The notes beneath the pieces are model-generated. The model worked only from the letters and a program-made list of their open reading frames with translations. It searched no databases and had not been told where the DNA came from. Shown in pieces: positions 1-6,294 of a stretch of DNA of 8,538 nucleotides. This stretch comes from Candidatus Heimdallarchaeota archaeon (GTDB lineage: Archaea; Asgardarchaeota; Heimdallarchaeia; JABLTI01): the NCBI GenBank assembly GCA_030667035.1, contig DAOUWQ010000034.1, forward strand, positions 1-8,538, in the 5' to 3' direction. The position numbers were made by a program, and so were the translations under genes. The first letter of the stretch is position 1. Each line of letters starts with the position of its first letter.

Positions 1-1563
1 CTTTGAACCCTTAACCATTATCTTAGCGCATCTACCGTCGAAAAAGCTTGGATGAGAAATGCTTTGAAACTTGTATTTTGTAACTCCAAGCGCTTTTAGG
101 ATTGCTTCGACATTGGATTTAATTTCAACAAAATCCATTTTAGGGTGAATGATTGCTCCACTTAAGAAAATCTCTCGAGAGGCTTTAGTTTCTTCGGAAT
201 CATCTCGTCTTGAGATGTCACCTACTTCGAATATTTTCTGCGGAAGAGAATAGGGTTTATTCTTTTGTAGGATATTGATTAAACTTGGAATTATGCTATC
301 ACGGAAAATGTTGAACTCACTACTCACAGGATTTAATAGCTCAATCGGGTTTCCTTGAGTGCACATTTTGGTATAATGCCAGTTCCTAGAAACAAGAGTG
401 TAACTAACCATTTCAATGAATCCTAATCCAATTAGAATTTCTCTGCATTTATTTTGCATTCGGAACACTGGATGTTGAGCACCGAAGGAAACAATATCAT
501 CGATTTCCGGTTCCATTCGATGATAACCATAGGTTATTGCAATATCTTCTATAAGATCAACTTCGTGAAGAACATCAACTCTATAGGAAGGAACCTGTAC
601 TGGGATAGTTTTTCCTTCTTTGGCTGGATTATCAATACCATATCTAGCTTTCATTAGATATTTTTTGAGTTCATCTCGAGTAAACTCTATGCCTATTATC
701 TCAGCAACATATTTTGGTTGTAGTTGTTTTATAGATGCTGCAAAGGTAGGAGTAACAATTTTCTTACCGTCAAAAGATTCTATTGTTACAGTTTCAACTT
801 GATACCCATTCTCAGCAAGGGAAGAGGTTAGAATTTCAAGTGCATCAGTAACTGCACGCTCATCTGTGCCTGTAGCATCAATGAAAATATCTTTTGTTTT
901 TTCTGTAACAAGTGTTAGAACACCATTAATTATTGGAGGGAATGATAAAACACCCTCATTATTATCCACAAGAAAAGGAACAATACAGTCCGGTTGAACT
1001 AGATGAGCATATTTAGATCCTTTTGGATGATCCTTACAGATTTGTTGTGGGGTCATTTCAATTTCTTCACCAAGAGGAACAAATGGATGACTATCGGCTT
1101 TAACGCCATAATATTTGTAAGGAGAAACTAAATCTCTCATATCATGAATGCCAATACTAACTTTCTTACGATCTCTACCGATTACCCAATGAAGAGTTTC
1201 TTGCGTATGCATTAGATCCGCGATGTCATCGGCATCTAAAGAAACATTTCGTACTACAGCACATTTAATTACTGGTCGTACTTTTGCAACAGTTTTCTCA
1301 ACTTTGACAGAAATGCCACTATCTTTCAATTTGTATATGGGCAAGCCTGTTTCTAGTCCAATAATACCTTTAAGTGCTCGAGCAAAACCAGGGATACTAC
1401 AAAAATCAGGTCTATTAGGATCATATTCAATTTTTATGCTATCTTCGCGCTTCTCATCGATTTTGGTACCCATTTGTAGAGAATATTCTTCGATCTCATC
1501 TACAGTGAGCTCTTTACCAAGTAGTTTGTTGAGTTTTGCGAGTGGGATATCTATTACTGGCAT
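1..1563 (-). CDS. pheT: Phenylalanyl-tRNA synthetase beta subunit, archaeal type (3' end cut by window)
   Basis: This is the beta chain of the alpha2-beta2 enzyme that charges tRNA-Phe in the cytoplasm; the family's beta chain also carries the editing site. The frame is open for 521 codons from the ATG at 1563 and runs off the left edge, so roughly 30-40 C-terminal residues are missing compared with the usual 550-residue archaeal form. It starts MPVIDIPLAKLNKLLG. Residues about 80-265 match the B3/B4 editing region (HWVIGRDRKKVSIGIHD near 125-141, FPPIINGV near 207-214). Residues about 275-345 match the B5 domain (VPSYRVDVLHEVDLIEDIA). The catalytic-like core begins near 365 with LIGLGFIEMVSYTLVS. 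The bacterial OB-fold tRNA-binding domain is absent, as expected for Archaea and eukaryotes. A weak ribosome site (TTAGG, 1574-1578) lies 10 bases before the start. The pheS partner is not in the window. It is divergent from the 1741 gene. Confidence 0.96.
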   Translation of the reverse strand, partial: MPVIDIPLAKLNKLLGKELTVDEIEEYSLQMGTKIDEKREDSIKIEYDPNRPDFCSIPGFARALKGIIGLETGLPIYKLKDSGISVKVEKTVAKVRPVIKCAVVRNVSLDADDIADLMHTQETLHWVIGRDRKKVSIGIHDMRDLVSPYKYYGVKADSHPFVPLGEEIEMTPQQICKDHPKGSKYAHLVQPDCIVPFLVDNNEGVLSFPPIINGVLTLVTEKTKDIFIDATGTDERAVTDALEILTSSLAENGYQVETVTIESFDGKKIVTPTFAASIKQLQPKYVAEIIGIEFTRDELKKYLMKARYGIDNPAKEGKTIPVQVPSYRVDVLHEVDLIEDIAITYGYHRMEPEIDDIVSFGAQHPVFRMQNKCREILIGLGFIEMVSYTLVSRNWHYTKMCTQGNPIELLNPVSSEFNIFRDSIIPSLINILQKNKPYSLPQKIFEVGDISRRDDSEETKASREIFLSGAIIHPKMDFVEIKSNVEAILKALGVTKYKFQSISHPSFFDGRCAKIMVKGSK

Positions 1564-1612
1564 TTGTATCAAACCTAAGAGTAAACTTCTACTTGTAAAT
1601 GGGGAAAATTAT

Positions 1613-1626
1613 CTAAATTAAAGTTT
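1613..1626 (-). promoter_or_regulatory. Probable TATA-box promoter of pheT
   Basis: Read on the minus strand this is AAACTTTAATTTAG. Its centre is near 1618, which predicts transcription starting near 1592 and a leader of about 30 bases containing the TTAGG ribosome site. The call rests only on spacing and base composition in an AT-rich gap. Confidence 0.35.
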
Positions 1627-1680
1627 TGTGTAAATTGTTATCTCTATTTTAGGTAGAAATCAAGTTTATTTTTGTAAGAG

Positions 1681-1697
1681 AAACCTTAAATTTAAAT
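1681..1697 (+). promoter_or_regulatory. Probable BRE/TATA promoter of the 1741-3206 gene pair
   Basis: AAACC followed by TTAAATTTAAAT looks like a B-recognition element plus TATA box. A box centred near 1691 predicts a start near 1717 and a leader of about 24 bases. That leader would hold GGTGA (1729-1733), a fair Shine-Dalgarno site 7 bases before the ATG at 1741. Confidence 0.45.
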
Positions 1698-1740
1698 CAC
1701 ATTAATTGAATCGTAGATATACAAGTACGGTGAATAAAAG

Positions 1741-2175
1741 ATGTCCTTTATTAAAAAATGGTTTTCAAAAAAAGAGAAGAAAAAATCTAAAGATCAAATA
1801 ACGCAACCAATTCCAAGAAGTGGAAAAGGAGACTCTACAAAAACTCCGCAAAAGAAAATGGGAACTTTTACAAAAAAATCAGCGTGGATAGAAAAGATAA
1901 CGGCTCCAAGTATAATAAAAAGAGGAGAAGTATTGAAGATTTCAGCTAGTGGGAATTTCTCTGATTTAGGATTCAAACTTGATGGTGGTTCTGCAAAAGT
2001 CCAAAAAAATAAACTCATCGATTCAGTGATAGGAGCAAAGAAAGCAGGGATGATGGCGGGTCAAGCATTAAAACCATTTAATACTGTTATTGAAGTAAAG
2101 GATCTGAACAAAGGAACATATTCTATTACAGTAGAAAAAGGGAATGCAAAAGAGATTCAAGTAGAAGTTCAATAA
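1741..2175 (+). CDS. Small protein of unknown function: basic N-terminus plus beta-sandwich-like domain
   Basis: I do not recognise this 144-residue protein. Residues 1-18 (MSFIKKWFSKKEKKKSKD) form a strongly basic amphipathic segment beginning with hydrophobic and aromatic residues, which could lie against a membrane or bind nucleic acid. It is not a signal peptide. Residues 19-47 are polar and Pro/Lys/Thr-rich, so probably a flexible linker. Residues 48-144 look like a compact beta-rich domain: alternating strands (AWIEKITAPSIIKRGEVLKI, then FNTVIEVKDLNKGTYSITVE) with the G-T-Y-S-I-T-V ending typical of Ig-like sandwiches. A Gly/Ala/Met-rich insert (IGAKKAGMMAGQALKP, residues 97-112) sits between them. 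The start is supported by GGTGA 7 bases upstream. The gene ends 26 bases before the next plus-strand gene, with no terminator between, so the two are probably co-transcribed. The Ig-like fold is inference from residue pattern. Confidence 0.8.
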   Translation: MSFIKKWFSKKEKKKSKDQITQPIPRSGKGDSTKTPQKKMGTFTKKSAWIEKITAPSIIKRGEVLKISASGNFSDLGFKLDGGSAKVQKNKLIDSVIGAKKAGMMAGQALKPFNTVIEVKDLNKGTYSITVEKGNAKEIQVEVQ

Positions 2176-2201
2176 AAAACATTATTCTGAGAGTAGAACC
2201 A

Positions 2202-3206
2202 ATGAAGAAATCTAAACTAGAATTATTAAACGATATAATTAAAGGAGAAGAATTAGAAACAACTCCCCATGCTGTTTGGAGGCATTTTCCAGTAGATGAC
2301 CTGTATGCAGATAGGTTAGCAAAAAAGCAACTAGCATACAATGAAAAATTCGATTCTCTCGTTATGAAAGTTAGTCCAAATGGGAGATACTGTGTCACTG
2401 ATTGGGGTTGTGAAATAGATTTTGATGAAAAGAAAGTATCTGGTTCTGCATTTTGTACAAGTTATAGAGTAAAAACTATGGATGATTGGGCAACTCTAGA
2501 AGAGCTTGATGTAAATGAAGGTATGTTTGGAGAACAACTAAGAGCTTTGGATTTAATTCGAGAAGGATTGAAGGATGATACTCCGTTTGTTGAAACAATA
2601 TTTAATCCACTAATGATTGCTGGAAAATTGGTAGAAAATAGAGAATTAGTAAAAACAACAATGCTGGAAAATCCTTCAGCACTGAAAGAAGGATTAAAAG
2701 TCATTACAAAAGCTATGATTGAATTCTCGAAAATTTCTGTTGAGAAAGGAGCCATAGGTATGTTTATCGCAACACAGGAAGCAACTTATGATTTCTTGAC
2801 AGAAGAGCAGTATAAAGAATTTGGTATGAAAAACGATTTAGAAATACTAGATGCAATCAAGAACAAAGCATCATTCAACATAATTCACATCCATGGAAAT
2901 AACATCATGTTTGATTTCATAGCAAAAAATTATCCTGCAGAAGCTTTGAATTGGCATGATCAATTAACACCACCAAGTATTAAGGATGCTTTCACAAAGT
3001 TTGATGGAGTTTTAATGGGCGGAATTGAAGAACAACAATTTTTACTCAATTCAACAAATGAGGAAATAAAAAATTCCGTCCAAAAAGTAATCGATTCTGT
3101 TGAAGGTCGTAGGTTAATAATTGCACCAGGTTGTGTTATACCAATCAATGTCCCTGATGAAAAAGTTGAGTTTATTATAAAACAACTTAAAACACGCCAA
3201 AAATGA
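2202..3206 (+). CDS. Uroporphyrinogen decarboxylase-fold protein (URO-D/corrinoid methyltransferase superfamily)
   Basis: This 334-residue cytoplasmic protein has the length and landmarks of the URO-D superfamily, which includes HemE and zinc-dependent corrinoid:coenzyme M methyltransferases such as MtaA and MtbA. Family features seen are PHAVWRHFP near residues 22-30, where HemE has its MRQAGR substrate loop; GMFIATQEATYDFLTEEQYKEF (186-207), the middle active-site strand; IIHIHGNN (227-234); and IIAPGCVIP (306-314). Methyltransferases bind zinc through His-X-Cys...Cys. Here the pattern is H229-X-H231...C311, so a metal site may remain with one changed ligand. The MRQAGR loop is lost, so true HemE activity is unlikely. 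The substrate cannot be told from sequence; a methyl-group transfer role is inference. No corrinoid protein or methyltransferase partner is in the window. The upstream GAGAG (2189-2193) is a weak ribosome site. Probably an operon with the 1741 gene. Confidence 0.85.
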   Translation: MKKSKLELLNDIIKGEELETTPHAVWRHFPVDDLYADRLAKKQLAYNEKFDSLVMKVSPNGRYCVTDWGCEIDFDEKKVSGSAFCTSYRVKTMDDWATLEELDVNEGMFGEQLRALDLIREGLKDDTPFVETIFNPLMIAGKLVENRELVKTTMLENPSALKEGLKVITKAMIEFSKISVEKGAIGMFIATQEATYDFLTEEQYKEFGMKNDLEILDAIKNKASFNIIHIHGNNIMFDFIAKNYPAEALNWHDQLTPPSIKDAFTKFDGVLMGGIEEQQFLLNSTNEEIKNSVQKVIDSVEGRRLIIAPGCVIPINVPDEKVEFIIKQLKTRQK

Positions 3207-3220
3207 ATGGAATTTAAAAA

Positions 3221-3244
3221 AACGTTTAAATTTGATTAAATGTT
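3221..3244 (+). terminator. Weak AT-rich hairpin after the URO-D-fold gene
   Basis: AACGTTTAA (3221-3229) and TTAAATGTT (3236-3244) can pair over 9 positions, including one G-U pair, around a 6-base loop, 15 bases after the stop codon. There is no clear T tract behind it and the stem is AT-rich, so terminator function is only possible. Confidence 0.25.
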
Positions 3245-3284
3245 AAATTAATTTAGAGTAATAATCAAAATTAATCACTAAAGC

Positions 3285-3311
3285 AAGAGATATAAATACG
3301 AAATATCTCTT
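3285..3311 (+). promoter_or_regulatory. TATA-box promoter embedded in a perfect 9-bp inverted repeat (probable operator)
   Basis: AAGAGATAT (3285-3293) and ATATCTCTT (3303-3311) are exact inverted copies separated by 9 bases. The archaeal-type TATA box GATATAAATA (3289-3298) overlaps the left arm and spacer, so a dimeric protein bound here would block TBP/TFB. The predicted transcription start is near 3320, giving a leader of about 50 bases for the regulator at 3371. The arms are about 18 bp centre to centre, or nearly two helical turns, which suits a winged-helix dimer. Autoregulation by the 3371 product is inference. Confidence 0.6.
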
Positions 3312-3370
3312 TGAGAGTGGCAGTAGAATAAATAAAAAAAATTTCATAATAAAAAGGATGGAATTATAGT

Positions 3371-4003
3371 ATGTCCCCAAACTCAAATACAATTTCAGAC
3401 GATAAATCTGATCACATTGTAAAAGTTGTTTCTGATCCAGAAAAAATCAAGATTCTCGTAGATCCAATGCGACGTAAGATTTTACGAACTATGCGTGAAG
3501 GCATAGAAAATGAAGATGGAACAATTCGAAAGGAAATAACTGTTCCTGAAATTGCTAGAAAACTTGGAGTATCTGCTCCAAAATGTTATCATCACTTAGA
3601 CCTTCTTTTAGAAAATGGTTTTGTTCGAGTAGCAAAAGAAGAAAAGAAAAAGAGAACATCAATCACATATTATGAACGAACAGCACCAGCTTTTGTTTTA
3701 GCAAGTACAATTGATGAAATTGAAAGAGAGGAAGGACTTGTAACAGAACCTCTGATGTTTTTTGTAAATAACGGTTTTAATCTTAAGCTTTCAAAGAAGG
3801 AATTGGAAGAAGCACAAAAACTGATAGATGAATATGATTCTCGACGACATAGCATTTTTGTAAAAGTAGCTAAAAATATTAAAGGAAATATCCCTGAAAA
3901 TAAAATACGTGATGTACTAAATTTTGCAGCAAATCAGTTAACCTCTGAAGATAAGCGTTGTTTAGAAATTCTCAACGAGCTTCATAAATATATTAAATTA
4001 TAA
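3371..4003 (+). CDS. ArsR-like winged helix-turn-helix transcriptional regulator
   Basis: This is a 210-residue DNA-binding protein. Residues about 25-45 (KIKILVDPMRRKILRTMREG) are the opening helix of an ArsR/HTH_20-type domain. Residues 57-82 hold the helix-turn-helix, VPEIARKLGVSAPKCYHHLD followed by LLLENGFV. Residues 83-102 form a charged wing (RVAKEEKKKRTSITYYERT). The C-terminal half (about 105-210) is mostly helical and charged, with no recognised ligand domain; it may serve dimerisation or sensing. The ArsR cysteine metal motif is absent and the only cysteines are C72 and C197, so metal sensing is not supported. It is transcribed alone, between its own promoter and a strong terminator. 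An AAGGATGG ribosome site (3354-3361) lies 9 bases before the ATG. The perfect inverted repeat over its TATA box suggests self-repression. Regulated genes and signal are unknown. Confidence 0.9.
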   Translation: MSPNSNTISDDKSDHIVKVVSDPEKIKILVDPMRRKILRTMREGIENEDGTIRKEITVPEIARKLGVSAPKCYHHLDLLLENGFVRVAKEEKKKRTSITYYERTAPAFVLASTIDEIEREEGLVTEPLMFFVNNGFNLKLSKKELEEAQKLIDEYDSRRHSIFVKVAKNIKGNIPENKIRDVLNFAANQLTSEDKRCLEILNELHKYIKL

Positions 4004-4018
4004 AAAAATTCAGCAAAA

Positions 4019-4056
4019 GGTCAGATTTTTTCTGACCGAAAACTCTTTTATTTTTG
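4019..4056 (+). terminator. Hairpin and T-tract terminator of the regulator gene
   Basis: GGTCAGA (4019-4025) and TCTGACC (4031-4037) form a perfect 7-bp stem with a TTTTT loop, 15 bases after the regulator's stop. A T-rich run (CTTTTATTTTTGTT, 4043-4056) follows. The run doubles as the likely TATA element of the next gene, so the two elements are tightly packed. Confidence 0.65.
4043..4055 (+). promoter_or_regulatory. Possible TATA box for a leaderless transcript starting at 4077
   Basis: CTTTTATTTTTG is centred near 4048-4050. The usual archaeal spacing of about 26 bases puts the transcription start within a few bases of the ATG at 4077. No Shine-Dalgarno site precedes either candidate ATG (4059 or 4077), which agrees with leaderless translation from 4077. 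Confidence 0.4.
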
Positions 4057-4076
4057 TTATGCAATTTCTATTCATT

Positions 4077-4904
4077 ATGAAGATTGGAATAACTATAGAA
4101 CCTTATGAGGGAATTACTGCAGGTGACTTGGTTCCTTTTGCACAGGCAATAAAATTAGACCATATAGAGGTAAATGAAAGGATTATTCCAGATATAGTTG
4201 GGGTTATTGATAATCTAGGTAAATTAACAACAACTTTCCATTTGCCAATTTTTGGTGTAGAAGGATACGATTTAGGGTCCACAAAAAAAGGGAATGCAAA
4301 GAAAGCAGAGAATGTAATTGATTTTGTAAATGAACATCACAAAGAAATGAATATGCTATTCACATTATCGCATCCACCCGAATCACCAGATTCTAATTTT
4401 GATTTATTGATAGAACGTTTACAACAAATAAACACACCAATCGTCTTAGAGAACATCCCATGGCAACCGGATAATGAATTTATGGACTTTTATTTCAAAG
4501 CTAAAGATATTTTGGGAAAGAAATTAGCAGGACATACAATTGATGCTGCTCATAGATACTTAACTGATTGGAAAAATTGGTTAGATGTGCCAAAAGAATT
4601 AGTGAAAGAAATTGTTTATGTTCATCTACAAGATAGCACAAAGGAAGAAGATGTACATCTTCCCCTTGGACTTGGAGAAATGCCCTTCAATGATTTCTTG
4701 TTGTTCTTAAAAGGAATAGGATATAAAGGAATCATAAATCAAGAGATTAAACCTCAAGGATTAGATCTTGAAAGTATAATGGATTCTTGTCTTCATTGTG
4801 TTAAACCATTTTCAAAAATTCGCTATTTACGATTAAAAGCAAGATACGCTATTCTGCGACCGATACTGAGAAAAAAAATCAGAAATGCAGGAAAAAATAA
4901 GTGA
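4077..4904 (+). CDS. Xylose isomerase-like/AP endonuclease 2 family TIM-barrel protein, endonuclease IV-like
   Basis: This is a 275-residue TIM barrel of the superfamily that holds endonuclease IV (abasic-site DNA repair) and sugar isomerases or epimerases. The first strand is MKIGITIEP, the usual opening, so I prefer the ATG at 4077 over the upstream ATG at 4059, which would add MQFLFI and has no ribosome site. Candidate metal ligands are H55 (FHLPIFG), H99 (SHPPE), E125 (VLENIPW), D156 and H159 (TIDAAH), H183 (YVHLQDS), D192 and H194 (EDVHLPLGLGE) and E223 (NQEIKP). Their order matches all nine ligands of endonuclease IV's three-zinc centre, including the DxxH, HL(N/Q)DS and DxH...GxGE-like motifs. 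Residues 247-275 form a tail with 12 Lys/Arg and no acidic residue. DNA repair is one reading; a sugar-phosphate isomerase or epimerase is the other. It is convergent with the thiB-like gene. Confidence 0.85.
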   Translation: MKIGITIEPYEGITAGDLVPFAQAIKLDHIEVNERIIPDIVGVIDNLGKLTTTFHLPIFGVEGYDLGSTKKGNAKKAENVIDFVNEHHKEMNMLFTLSHPPESPDSNFDLLIERLQQINTPIVLENIPWQPDNEFMDFYFKAKDILGKKLAGHTIDAAHRYLTDWKNWLDVPKELVKEIVYVHLQDSTKEEDVHLPLGLGEMPFNDFLLFLKGIGYKGIINQEIKPQGLDLESIMDSCLHCVKPFSKIRYLRLKARYAILRPILRKKIRNAGKNK

Positions 4905-4925
4905 GTGAAAAATTTTCAATCACTT
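4899..4925. terminator. Bidirectional hairpin terminator between convergent genes
   Basis: AAGTGA (4899-4904) pairs with TCACTT (4920-4925). After one G/A mismatch, TGAA (4906-4909) pairs with TTCA (4915-4918), leaving a 5-base loop. The element overlaps the TIM-barrel gene's stop codon and ends 6 bases before the thiB-like gene's stop. A T-rich run follows the stem on both strands (TTTTCATTTT on plus, ATTTTTTCC on minus), so it can end transcription in either direction. Confidence 0.6.
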
Positions 4926-4931
4926 TTCATT

Positions 4932-6191
4932 TTAATCGATATTCAATTTCTTGCTACTCGTGAATAATACTACTGTAACAATTATTCCAACTAAAAGAAC
5001 AACAGCAGGGATTAAAACCCAAAGCCACCAGAAACCAGTATCGTATATTAGTTGCTCCCATTCATTCAACCATATTTGATAATTAGCATTTATATAATCT
5101 GCAGTAACAAGATCGTTCAATATAGTGACATTTTCTGTTGTTATTGCATAATCATAACATGGAGGTAAAGTAACTTCTGTATTGGCTGGAAACATCCAGT
5201 TATTTATTGCAATGAGATTTTGAACTTCAGGGCTTAGAGCAAAATCAATGTAGGATTTTGCTAGAGAAATATTTGTTGCACCATTTACTAATCCAATCCC
5301 TTCGATTTGCATCCAACTATACTTTGTGGAATCTTTACTAATCAATGCAGCATTTTGTTCAAAACTGTAATTGAAAAATGCATTATAGGCGGGGTCGGTG
5401 CCATAAGAAACCATCATATGATCTTCCTTTGCATCAAAAACCCGATCCCAAGAATCAGACCAACTAGGAGCAATAGATACTAATCCTTTTGCAGCTTGCC
5501 ACCAGCTCTTCCAATCTTGACCTAAGATTTCTCCATAATAGATTATCTGATAGAGAAGGAAGTTTATACCGGTTGCACTTAAGGTTGGGTCCTGAACAAC
5601 AAAATCCTCACCAAAAGTTGTTAAGAGATTATCAAAAGATAAATCAGATAACCCAGGATAATTTGATGCAGAAATAAATTCAGTGTCAAAAATAAAAGCA
5701 ATTAAACCATAATCAATTGGTAAGAGATATTTTTCAGGGTCAAGAGCAGCAATAAGTGAAGTTGAAATATTCTCCAAGTTAGCATCCAAATAAGGCATTA
5801 GAACTTCAGCTTCTTTAGCTCGATTAACCATTATTGAATCCAAACCAATAACAACATCAGCTACAGGAGCATTTTTCTCAAGGATAAGAATGTTAAGAGC
5901 ATCAACCATGCCATTGAATAGTTTGAGAGTTATTGAAACGTCGTTTGCAACACCCCAGTCATAAAATGCAGTGTTTAGCGTTGTCACAGGATCCAAACCC
6001 CATGCTAAAAAACTATCATGGGTATAGATAACAAGCTCTTGATCTCCTTCTGCGTTAATAATTATCTGCTCGAACCCGGAAGAATTATCGTACCCTAAAA
6101 CATTGTTAGTGTGAGTTGATTTAGAATTACTCAAAGGGAGAGCTAGAACTGAAATGATTATTAGTAAAGTTTTCATATTTCGTTGGTACAT
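4932..6191 (-). CDS. ABC transporter substrate-binding protein, thiamine-binding ThiB/TbpA-like, C-terminally anchored
   Basis: This 419-residue extracytoplasmic protein should capture a small solute, most likely thiamine, and pass it to an ABC permease. Residues 6-22 (MKTLLIIISVLALPLSN) form a signal peptide without a lipobox cysteine. The mature part follows ThiB landmarks: VIYTHDSFLAWG (54-65), ADVVIGLDS (111-119), DPTLSATG (201-208), SWSDSWD (243-249), VSYGTDPAYNAFF (261-273) and EGIGLVNGA (297-305). Residues 387-410 (FWWLWVLIPAVVLLVGIIVT and on to VVLF) form a transmembrane helix followed by TSSKKLNID. The domain is therefore tethered at its C-terminus, as in several archaeal binding proteins, and the chain is longer than bacterial ThiB (about 330). 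The permease and ATPase are not downstream in this window, because the next gene is convergent. A GAAGG site 9 bases upstream supports the start at 6191; an ATG at 6176 is possible. Thiamine specificity is inferred; other solutes are possible. Confidence 0.85.
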   Translation of the reverse strand: MYQRNMKTLLIIISVLALPLSNSKSTHTNNVLGYDNSSGFEQIIINAEGDQELVIYTHDSFLAWGLDPVTTLNTAFYDWGVANDVSITLKLFNGMVDALNILILEKNAPVADVVIGLDSIMVNRAKEAEVLMPYLDANLENISTSLIAALDPEKYLLPIDYGLIAFIFDTEFISASNYPGLSDLSFDNLLTTFGEDFVVQDPTLSATGINFLLYQIIYYGEILGQDWKSWWQAAKGLVSIAPSWSDSWDRVFDAKEDHMMVSYGTDPAYNAFFNYSFEQNAALISKDSTKYSWMQIEGIGLVNGATNISLAKSYIDFALSPEVQNLIAINNWMFPANTEVTLPPCYDYAITTENVTILNDLVTADYINANYQIWLNEWEQLIYDTGFWWLWVLIPAVVLLVGIIVTVVLFTSSKKLNID

Positions 6192-6222
6192 TTTTAAAAG
6201 CCTTCAACAAAGTTTTGGGAAA

Positions 6223-6245
6223 ATTATAACCCCTCGATATACCCC
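6223..6245 (-). promoter_or_regulatory. Probable promoter of the thiB-like gene with two TATA-like boxes
   Basis: Read on minus, GGGGTATATC (6236-6245) and GGGGTTATAAT (6223-6233) are two similar GGGG-TATA elements 12-14 bases apart. The upstream one predicts a start near 6213 and a leader holding the GAAGG site (6201-6205). The downstream one predicts a start near 6200, which would fit the alternative ATG at 6176. Which one is used is unclear. Confidence 0.35.
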
Positions 6246-6264
6246 ACCAATAATAGTGAATATA

Positions 6265-6294
6265 AAACTATTTACTGTGTTTAAAAAATAGTTT
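6265..6294 (-). terminator. Hairpin terminator candidate at the end of the kinase gene
   Basis: AAACTATTT and AAATAGTTT are perfect 9-bp inverted arms (6265-6273 and 6286-6294) around a 12-base loop. On the minus strand the stem begins inside the kinase stop codon and is followed by TTTATATT. It would separate the kinase transcript from the thiB-like gene downstream. The stem is AT-rich and therefore weak. Confidence 0.4.

Noticed and set aside
454..802. Plus-strand open frames opposite pheT
   Set aside because: They are antisense to a clearly conserved synthetase frame, lack ribosome sites and encode no recognisable domain. The same applies to 1223-1621.
1639..1647. Second copy of the regulator operator upstream of pheT (TTATCTCTA)
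   Set aside because: It is a single half-site matching 7 of 9 positions with no inverted partner, which is expected by chance in AT-rich DNA.
2182..2201. CTGAGA sequence as part of a TPP riboswitch
   Set aside because: Only this hexamer is present; the other conserved TPP-aptamer segments and stems are missing, and the gap is only 26 bases. No aptamer was seen before the thiB-like gene either.
1794..3148. Minus-strand open frames opposite the 1741 and 2202 genes
   Set aside because: They are short Ser/Phe/Ile-rich translations typical of the antisense of AT-rich coding DNA, with no motif or start signal.
2202..3206. Assignment as HemE (true uroporphyrinogen decarboxylase)
   Set aside because: The MRQAGR substrate loop is absent and a metal-site-like HxH...C pattern is present, so only the fold is supported.
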